Of a stretch of 64,000 nucleotides of DNA, positions 58,220-64,000 are shown in pieces. The position numbers were made by a program, and so were the translations under genes. The notes beneath the pieces were generated by a model. It was not told the DNA's origin, made no database searches, and saw only the letters and a list, made by a program, of their open reading frames with translations. The DNA is from JBGMEA01 sp041447245 (GTDB taxonomy: Bacteria; Bacillota; Clostridia; Eubacteriales; Anaerofustaceae). The first letter of the stretch is position 1, and every line of letters starts with the position of its first letter. The stretch lies in assembly GCA_041447245.1 (NCBI GenBank), contig JBGMEA010000006.1, forward strand, positions 124,001-188,000, given 5' to 3'.

Positions 58220-59089
58220 TTAATGCGCATTAAAAATAGCCTTTGAAAGGCTTCCAGTTTTGAAAAGCGTGAAGCACAGCAGCACCGTGTAGCCCATACA
58301 GGCCCATATTGCCGCGATGATATCGGTTTCCGTTGCGATATTCTGTACCAGCACCGCATAGATGCCCACGCAGACCATGATGAGAAAGGCTTGAAAACCC
58401 AATGCCAGCAGGGATTTCAGGTAGTTTTGCCCCATGCTGCCCCATTCCCGATTGACCATCGTAGCAAGTGGAATCGGGCCGAGTGAGGTCATGAGATAGA
58501 TTTCCAGCATCCTGCCGTAAATGATGATGAAGATGCAGACGGACAGCGCTTTCATGGTGATGCCCACAAAAATACTTTGGAACCATAGCCCGAAAAGCGC
58601 GCCTAATTCCATCGCCTCCAATCGCGCCTCCATATCGGGTATCGCGGTGGCTAGGTCGATTCCGGCGTCGGATATGATGACGCCCGCGCTTTGGTTAACC
58701 ACATGCTGCGCCATATCGAACACGCCCATGATGATATTAAAGGTATTGGTGACGAGCAGCACAGCCACAAAGGTTTTGAACACCCACTTAAAGAACATCC
58801 AGGTGTCCATGTCGTGCAGGTTATTTCTGTCTATGACCATTTGGATCAGCTCATAGCACATCACAAAGGCCAGTATCAGTCCGGCAATGGGGATGATGAC
58901 CGTTTCGGAGAGGGTCTGGATCATGGAAAAGACGCCGCTGTTCCATTGCAGCGGCGTCTTGCCCACTTCACCGGCGATTTCGCCAACCTGTGTGTTGACG
59001 TTATCGAACATCCCCGACAAATTCCCAACAATGCCGTCGATTAAAATGCCTTTCAGCCATTCGGTAATTTTGTCGATGATGCTTTGCAT
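58220..59089 (-). CDS. VirB6/TrbL-like conjugation channel protein
   Basis: 289 residues. An amphipathic N-terminus (1-50), then about six transmembrane segments from residue 60 to the end (VIIPIAGLILAFVMCYELI, WVFKTFVAVLLVTNTFNIIM, and others). Position between Maff2 and PrgI genes is that of the VirB6-like inner-membrane channel part. SD is weak. Confidence 0.82.
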   Translation of the reverse strand: MQSIIDKITEWLKGILIDGIVGNLSGMFDNVNTQVGEIAGEVGKTPLQWNSGVFSMIQTLSETVIIPIAGLILAFVMCYELIQMVIDRNNLHDMDTWMFFKWVFKTFVAVLLVTNTFNIIMGVFDMAQHVVNQSAGVIISDAGIDLATAIPDMEARLEAMELGALFGLWFQSIFVGITMKALSVCIFIIIYGRMLEIYLMTSLGPIPLATMVNREWGSMGQNYLKSLLALGFQAFLIMVCVGIYAVLVQNIATETDIIAAIWACMGYTVLLCFTLFKTGSLSKAIFNAH

Positions 59090-59106
59090 AACCGTTTACC
59101 AGCCGA

Positions 59107-59322
59107 TCAACCGAACAGGCCGGAGAGCAGAGGCACCAGCACAAGACCGATCAGGGCCACGCCGCCGCCTGCCATGAGCTGCTTCATACCTTGGCTTTTC
59201 GCGCCCGGATTATCGTTTCCGTAACCTTCGAGAAGGTTAATCGCGCCCCAGATGGCAAGGCCCGCGCCCAAGGCAATTACGAGAGTTTGCAGTACGTCTA
59301 CCGCGCTGTTAAAGAAATCCAT
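59107..59322 (-). CDS. Maff2-family membrane protein
   Basis: 71 residues from the ATG at 59322 (SD GGAGGTAAC). Two transmembrane segments (about 8-28 and 49-69) and the GYGNDNPGAKSQGMKQLMAGGG turn that defines the Maff2 family. VirB2-like by size and position, perhaps a pilin-like channel piece. Confidence 0.88.
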   Translation of the reverse strand: MDFFNSAVDVLQTLVIALGAGLAIWGAINLLEGYGNDNPGAKSQGMKQLMAGGGVALIGLVLVPLLSGLFG

Positions 59323-59368
59323 AATGTTACCTCCATTTTTTGTTTTATTGACACATGAAAAAACCGCC

Positions 59369-61141
59369 TCACTGGGCGGCTTCCGGTTCGTCGGAGAGGT
59401 CGATGTCGTATACATCATAAACCTCATCCGGCTTAGGTTTTAGTCTGGTGGAAAGATACTTTTCAATGCTGAACGTGTTTTTAGGGTCGGCGTCAGACAG
59501 ATACTTGTAATTTGGATGCTTGGTGATGTCGTACTTCTCCGAGAGAAAGGGCCTTACGCCCCGAAGCTGGAAGACGCACTTACCGCCGCTCATGACGGCC
59601 AGCTCATCCATGCTCATCAGCTCCTTTCCCAGCTTCTGATAACTGAGGCCATAAGACTTTTCACGCCCACGGTTCTCGGAGGTGTTGTAGAGGTCTATCG
59701 TCTCCTTTCCTAAAGTTTCGGACAGCTCCTTTAAGGTGGTGCGCTCCTTGCCGCCCAGGAAAATGGCGCTGTCGCAGTTACCCGTGATGGTATCAGCGTT
59801 GTCCTTATAAATCGCTTTGAGCTGACTTTGCGCCTGTAAAAACAGACAAGCCGATATTTCCCGGCTGCGGATGGTCGCCATAAGCTTTTCCAGCTTGGGT
59901 ATCTGCCCGATATTCGCGCATTCGTCGATCAGGCAGCGCACATGCACCGGGAGCCTGCCGCCGTATACATCATCAGCTTTTTCGCACAGCAGGTTGAAAA
60001 GCTGGGTATAGGCCATAGATACTAAAAAATTGAACGTATCGTCGGTGTCGGAAATAATGATGAACAGAGCCGTCTTGCGGTCGCCCAGGGTGTCCAGCTC
60101 CAGTTCGTCATAAGCTGTCAGCTCACGCAACTCCTGAATGTCAAAGGGCGCAAGCCGCGCGCCGCAGGAAATCAGGATGCTTTTTGCTGTTTTGCCCGCT
60201 GCCAGCTTGTATTTCTTATACTGCCGGACGGCAAAGTGGTTCGGATTCTTCTTCTCCAGCTCCTTGAACATCAGGTCAACCGGATTCTCAAATTCCTCAT
60301 CATCCTCCCGGACTTCCGAGGCGTTGATAAACTCAATGAGCGTGGCAAAATTCTGTTCTTCCTGCGGCGCTTCGTAATGGATATAGCCGATGAGCGCCGT
60401 ATAGAGCAAGGTTTCCGCTTTCACCCAAAAATCGTCGGAGGGCTTACCCTCGCCCTTGGTGTTGGTAATCAGGGTCGTGACCAGTTTCAAAATGTCCTTT
60501 TCGCTGTGGATATAAGCGAATGGATTGTAGTGCATGGACTTTTTGAAATTGATGGTGTTTAGGATTTTGATACGGTATCCCTTGCGCTGCAACAGCTTTC
60601 CGCATTCCACCACAACGCTGCCTTTGGGATCGGTCACGACATAGGAGCTGTGGCACTGCATGAGGTTCGGCTTCAAGACAAAGCGGGTCTTGCCGCTGCC
60701 AGAACCGCCCACGATCAGCACATTTTTGTTCCGCGCCGTCCGTGGGTCTTTGGGGCGGTTGTTCATGGTGAGCCGTTCGGTCTGAGTCAGGATGATGTTG
60801 TTCTCAAAAAGAGGGTCAATGTATGGCTGAATGTCCTTGGCCGTTCCCCAGCGCGCGGAGCCGTATTCCACATTCCTGCGGAACTTCCGGGCGTTGCGCC
60901 CTTTGACATACACCGCCAACCGGAGAGCGGCGGCCAGCAGCAGGCCGATGAGCAGGTCACCGGGGTAGAAGTTGGGAAGCGGGTTTTGGAACGCGGCGGC
61001 AAGGCCGTCTAAAATATGCAGCAGCTTCGCGCTGAAATCCGCGCCGGATGCCAGTCGCCACGCCTCACCGAGATTGGTGGCAAACAAGCCGATAAACAGG
61101 TAAGGCAGGTTGGGAAGCAGCTTTTTGATCGTTGTTTTCAT
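59369..61141 (-). CDS. virD4: VirD4/TraG-type coupling ATPase
   Basis: 590 residues. Two N-terminal membrane segments (about 10-30 and 58-80), Walker A GGSGSGKT near 144-151, VTDPKGS, Walker B-like LIDECANIG near 395, and the long C-terminal TraG region. It brings the relaxase-DNA complex to the channel. Starts inside the stop of the PcfB gene (ATGA). Confidence 0.93.
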   Translation of the reverse strand: MKTTIKKLLPNLPYLFIGLFATNLGEAWRLASGADFSAKLLHILDGLAAAFQNPLPNFYPGDLLIGLLLAAALRLAVYVKGRNARKFRRNVEYGSARWGTAKDIQPYIDPLFENNIILTQTERLTMNNRPKDPRTARNKNVLIVGGSGSGKTRFVLKPNLMQCHSSYVVTDPKGSVVVECGKLLQRKGYRIKILNTINFKKSMHYNPFAYIHSEKDILKLVTTLITNTKGEGKPSDDFWVKAETLLYTALIGYIHYEAPQEEQNFATLIEFINASEVREDDEEFENPVDLMFKELEKKNPNHFAVRQYKKYKLAAGKTAKSILISCGARLAPFDIQELRELTAYDELELDTLGDRKTALFIIISDTDDTFNFLVSMAYTQLFNLLCEKADDVYGGRLPVHVRCLIDECANIGQIPKLEKLMATIRSREISACLFLQAQSQLKAIYKDNADTITGNCDSAIFLGGKERTTLKELSETLGKETIDLYNTSENRGREKSYGLSYQKLGKELMSMDELAVMSGGKCVFQLRGVRPFLSEKYDITKHPNYKYLSDADPKNTFSIEKYLSTRLKPKPDEVYDVYDIDLSDEPEAAQ

Positions 61142-61614
61142 CGTGTCTGCTCCTGTTCCCGGCGCTTTACCTTGTCGATCACGCTGTTTTTCAGCAGTTC
61201 CTTGAACTTTCGGAGCTGGGCGAGAACGGAAGGACGCTCCGTTTTGCGCACCGTTTTGGCGGTGAACTCCTGAAACGCGGCGGTCAGCGCATCGGCGTCG
61301 CGTGCTTTGAAAAAGACAAGGAATTTGGGCGGTCGCACTGTTGCGTCCTTTTTGACGGCAAAGTCCACGCCATATTTGCGCGCCACGCTCTCAAAGGATT
61401 TGATATTGCTGTCGGTGACTTCGATGTTAGACACTCCGGCGTTCTGGCCGATAAGCTGCTTGACCGTTTGTTTCCCGTGGGGGATTTTCGGGCTGTCCCG
61501 CCCCTTTTTCCACGAAGCCAGCAGCTTGCGGATGGCCGCTTTCAGCACCCGGCCTGTAAGCTTGGTGGTGCTGATGGCCAGCGTTACGGTTCTGTGTTCC
61601 ACTTCTTCTTGCAT
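61138..61614 (-). CDS. PcfB/DUF3801-family relaxosome-associated protein
   Basis: 158 residues with an excellent SD (AAAGGAGGTTTGACCC). The N-terminal HRTVTLAISTTKLTGRVLKAAIRKLLASW segment is the PcfB family mark; tail basic. In Gram-positive plasmids PcfB-like proteins bind the relaxosome or coupling protein. Overlaps the VirD4 gene by four bases. Confidence 0.85.
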   Translation of the reverse strand: MQEEVEHRTVTLAISTTKLTGRVLKAAIRKLLASWKKGRDSPKIPHGKQTVKQLIGQNAGVSNIEVTDSNIKSFESVARKYGVDFAVKKDATVRPPKFLVFFKARDADALTAAFQEFTAKTVRKTERPSVLAQLRKFKELLKNSVIDKVKRREQEQTR

Positions 61615-61643
61615 GGGTCAAACCTCCTTTCACGAATCTTGCA

Positions 61644-62087
61644 TTATAGAAGATAGCTAATGATTATGATGCCGCCCGCGCCAAAGGAGAGCACCGGCGC
61701 AAAAGGGATAGAGCGTCGCAGCGTCCGGGTCTTTCTCCATGAATGGATTGCCAGCGCTCCCAGCAAGGGGAGCATCAGGACGAACGCCAACAGCGTATGG
61801 ATGAGTCCCAGATACAGGCCGATGCCCATTAAGAGCTTCACGTCGCCGCCGCCCATATGCCCTTTTAGCCAGGACGCAAAGAAGGGCGCGGACAGCGCCA
61901 GTCCCGCAGGGTACACCCACCATACAGCGCCGGTCAGCAGCGTAAGCAGCAGGTGCGCCAGTCCCAGGCACAGCAGCAGGATAACAGACAGATTGGAAAT
62001 AGTGCGCGTTTTTATATCCATATAGGCGCACCAAACGAGCATGGCAACAAAAAAAGCATCCATCAGGATGCCCAAGGCGATTTCCAT
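61644..62087 (-). CDS. A24-family prepilin peptidase (short form)
   Basis: 147 residues, about five membrane segments. Both catalytic Asp motifs of type IV prepilin/preflagellin peptidases are present: YMDIKTRTISN near 23 and GGGDVKLL near 79. It lacks the N-methylase domain of full-length PilD, as in Tad/Flp-type peptidases. It suggests that this element makes a Flp/Tad-like pilus, the genes for which would lie past the right edge. Confidence 0.9.
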   Translation of the reverse strand: MEIALGILMDAFFVAMLVWCAYMDIKTRTISNLSVILLLCLGLAHLLLTLLTGAVWWVYPAGLALSAPFFASWLKGHMGGGDVKLLMGIGLYLGLIHTLLAFVLMLPLLGALAIHSWRKTRTLRRSIPFAPVLSFGAGGIIIISYLL

Positions 62088-62094
62088 ATGCTAT

Positions 62095-64000
62095 TTACCT
62101 CCTGACCGTGGTGATCCGGTCGTACATATCGCCCTCAATGGTCAGCGTGTCGGTCTTATGCTCATAGAGCTGGCCCACCGGCGTCCATGCGTAGAACGCC
62201 TGTGCCCATGCGGTGTATTCACCGTCCGGGAACCAAAGCGGTGTGTAATGCAACCGGCTATCCGTGACGGAATACGGATTGACGGCAAGCTGCCATGTAA
62301 CGTTCGTGCCGCCTGCCACGCCTGTTTTCACTGTCAGGCTATCCCGTACATTCTGCCATGCGGATAACTGACCGTAGGCGCTTTCCGGGGAACGTACCCA
62401 TACCATCTGTGTGCCCACAAGCTTATCCGGGCAATCGTAATTGGTGGTCAGGACGGTTGAGCATTGGATGGAGAAGCCAAACCCGGATTCCATCGTTTGG
62501 GGACTGTCGGCGTTGGCAATGCGGCTGTCCGGCAAAATCTCAAACACGGTGGTCAGCCGGGCATAATAGGTTTTCGTAACATAGCCGCCGTTTTCCAGAC
62601 GGACTTCCTGCCATGTGTGGTAATTGGAGGATGACGTGGAATGAGCGGCAGTCAGCCCATACGTTTTGTACCGCTGCTCCATTGCCGCACCATCGGGGTC
62701 GGCTACAAGGGATTCCGGCACGGCTATGACCTGAATGGTTTTTGTCAGGAGGTTGTTGCTTTCGTCCGTTTCATTCAGCGTACCGTCCGGGTCGGCGGTG
62801 ACGCGCACCGTATAATTTCCGGGTGATGGCACCGTGATTTTGAACACGGCGAGGTTGCTGCCGTTGCCGGGAATCGGGATATTCTCCGTATAGGAAGCGC
62901 CGCCAATCGTCAGCCGGACAGCAACGGAAGGCACCGGCTGGGCCGTCCGGTTTCGCATGGTGGCCGACACCACCACCGTTTTGCCCGCGTACCAGTCGGT
63001 AATAGATGAATCAACCACCGCTATATCTGGCCGCAGGGCGTTGACAGCAATGGTGGTGGAACGGGCGTTGTTGTTTTCGTTACTTTCCTGAATGGTGTTG
63101 TTGGCATCCGCCATGACGGTCAGCGTAATGCTTTGGTTGTCAAGACCGGTCGGGGCGGCGAAGGTATATGTCACCGTGGTGGACGCGCCCGCCGCCAGCG
63201 AGATTGTCCGGTTCTGCGTGGTGACGGAGGGGCTGGAGGACAGCCGGACAATAAAGCTGCTGGCTGTGCTGTACCCTTGGTTTTTTACCGTGGCCGTCAC
63301 CGTCACGGTTTCACCCGCCTCGTAGACCGATTTGTTTGTGGCAAGGCTTGTGACCGTAAGGTCGGCCATTTTAAGGGTGACTGTGCCCGTATAGGTGATC
63401 TCTGTGTCAGTCACGGTAGCATTGCCCGAATAGTTTTGATAGATATACTGGCTGTTCGCCGTCCGGCGGTAGAAGATACGAACCGGTCTGCGATAGCGAT
63501 TGGAGGTAGTGCCGGTATCGTTTTTAAATCTTGCCACACCGTGGTAAGCGATGCAAAGGGAGCGCCACGGCTCCTGCTCAGCGTCCTGCAAAGCGCCGTC
63601 CCATTCGGGCGCTTTGTACTGTACCCATCCCAATCCCATCTCGGCGGGCGGCCCGTAATAATCGGTGGGCTGCCTCGGCGGGTCGGAATAACGCAGGCTT
63701 CCACCATAATAGGTTGTGGAATTGTTGGACATGTAGCCCAGCTTTGTATGGTTGATCGGGTCGTACTGATACCCGTAATGCGTCCAATACAAGGTCGTAG
63801 ACGTAACCGAACCCGAAAAGTATGGGGAGCCGGATTTGGACAACGTGGCCGGAAAATATTGCCCGGATACCGAATCGTAGTAGCTGGACGAATAAGTGGA
63901 CGGGAAACTGTATTGCCCGGCAGCGGATTTATCGTTCGGGTATTTGATGTCCGAACGGTATGTGTAGGTAATGGTGGGCGTCGCGCGGACAACGCTTCTC
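62095..64000 (-). CDS. CARDB-domain surface protein, N-terminus beyond the right edge
   Basis: The frame stays open from the stop at 62095 to the edge, so at least 635 residues are visible. Two CARDB adhesion-type domains (starting ADLTVTSLATNKSVYEAGETV and RPDIAVVDSSITDWYAGKTV) lie in the middle, after a Tyr/Ser/Thr-rich part. The C-terminal 180 residues (from about AVPESLVADPDGAAME) are an unassigned beta-rich domain. No LPxTG-type sorting signal is seen. Next to a prepilin peptidase, it is probably a secreted or pilus-linked adhesin helping donor-recipient contact. Confidence 0.8.
   Translation of the reverse strand, partial: RSVVRATPTITYTYRSDIKYPNDKSAAGQYSFPSTYSSSYYDSVSGQYFPATLSKSGSPYFSGSVTSTTLYWTHYGYQYDPINHTKLGYMSNNSTTYYGGSLRYSDPPRQPTDYYGPPAEMGLGWVQYKAPEWDGALQDAEQEPWRSLCIAYHGVARFKNDTGTTSNRYRRPVRIFYRRTANSQYIYQNYSGNATVTDTEITYTGTVTLKMADLTVTSLATNKSVYEAGETVTVTATVKNQGYSTASSFIVRLSSSPSVTTQNRTISLAAGASTTVTYTFAAPTGLDNQSITLTVMADANNTIQESNENNNARSTTIAVNALRPDIAVVDSSITDWYAGKTVVVSATMRNRTAQPVPSVAVRLTIGGASYTENIPIPGNGSNLAVFKITVPSPGNYTVRVTADPDGTLNETDESNNLLTKTIQVIAVPESLVADPDGAAMEQRYKTYGLTAAHSTSSSNYHTWQEVRLENGGYVTKTYYARLTTVFEILPDSRIANADSPQTMESGFGFSIQCSTVLTTNYDCPDKLVGTQMVWVRSPESAYGQLSAWQNVRDSLTVKTGVAGGTNVTWQLAVNPYSVTDSRLHYTPLWFPDGEYTAWAQAFYAWTPVGQLYEHKTDTLTIEGDMYDRITTVRR

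Larger units (their letters stand above)
2484..64000. mobile_element. Tn1549-type integrative and conjugative element, right end outside the window
   Basis: A near-complete conjugation backbone lies at 34295-64000: relaxase, MobC, VirD4, VirB4, PrgI, VirB6-like, Maff2, PcfB, TopB, NlpC/P60, TTRAP, and the DUF4315, DUF4366, DUF3848 and DUF3849 families. An ICE-type sigma-like gene lies at the other end (3167-3589). Between relaxase and sigma gene sit about 30 kb of cargo: the kinase/protease cluster and the restriction plus Hachiman operon. The left limit is uncertain; I place it in the non-coding stretch 2484-3166, because the genes further left are AT-rich and look chromosomal. No integrase, excisionase or clear attachment repeat is visible, so the 1-2483 segment could also be cargo. 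Confidence 0.8.

Noticed and set aside
1..64000. tRNA gene or attachment-site repeat marking the ICE ends
   Set aside because: No tRNA cloverleaf or convincing long direct repeat was found by eye; the right end is outside the window.

Overview
The window looks like a piece of a Clostridia (Bacillota) chromosome. A large Tn1549-type integrative and conjugative element (ICE) covers most of it and runs off the right edge. The taxon is inferred from the ICE gene families, the purine-rich Shine-Dalgarno (SD) sites and the AT-rich left flank; no rRNA or tRNA is present to confirm it.

Layout: (1) 1-2483 is AT-rich: a redox/permease operon (membrane 4Fe-4S protein cut by the edge, permease-ferredoxin fusion, half-size permease), transcribed divergently from a Crp/Fnr-type regulator. 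A perfect 8-bp inverted repeat is centred 41.5 bp upstream of the predicted permease start site. (2) 2484-4048 holds a structured non-coding block, an ICE sigma-like regulator and four hairpins, three of them terminator-like. No integrase or excisionase lies next to the sigma gene. (3) 4049-25946 is a 22-kb cluster on the minus strand in the ICE accessory slot: XRE regulator, FHA-zinc ribbon-coiled coil-Ser/Thr kinase, PP2C phosphatase, small acidic protein, kinase-WD40 protein, ClpA/FtsH/M41 hybrid AAA+ protease, LRR lipoprotein, tandem pseudokinase, zinc-ribbon NUDIX protein, several zinc-ribbon, HEAT-like and unknown proteins, two more lipoproteins and a metallophosphoesterase. Terminators split it into about three transcription units. 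(4) 26000-34244 holds an XRE regulator with two minileaders, a hairpin-dense non-coding block, and one tightly coupled plus-strand defence operon: small HTH regulator, type III restriction-modification Mod and Res, then a DUF1837 protein and a helicase that match Hachiman (HamA, HamB). (5) 34295-64000 is the GC-richer conjugation backbone: relaxase, SLOG protein, XRE regulator, MobC, a 2656-residue methylase-helicase with a tnpV gene in another frame inside it, antirestriction proteins, topoisomerase III, NlpC/P60 hydrolase, VirB4, PrgI, VirB6-like channel, Maff2, VirD4, PcfB, a prepilin peptidase and a CARDB surface protein cut by the right edge.

How the genes may work together: the backbone moves the element; the Mod-Res-HamAB operon is a recognisable double anti-phage cassette; the ArdC- and ArdA-like proteins would protect the incoming strand. 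The best candidate for an undescribed system is the 22-kb phospho-signalling and proteolysis cluster. The WD40 kinase carries five Thr-x-x-Asp motifs in its N-terminal tail and one in its activation segment, the class of site many FHA domains read once phosphorylated. The neighbouring kinase carries an FHA domain, a PP2C phosphatase can reset the state, and a soluble-looking ClpA-FtsH-M41 protease is the most plausible output. Its place in the ICE cargo slot beside known defence genes suggests a defence or element-maintenance role. That role is inference; nothing in the sequence proves it.
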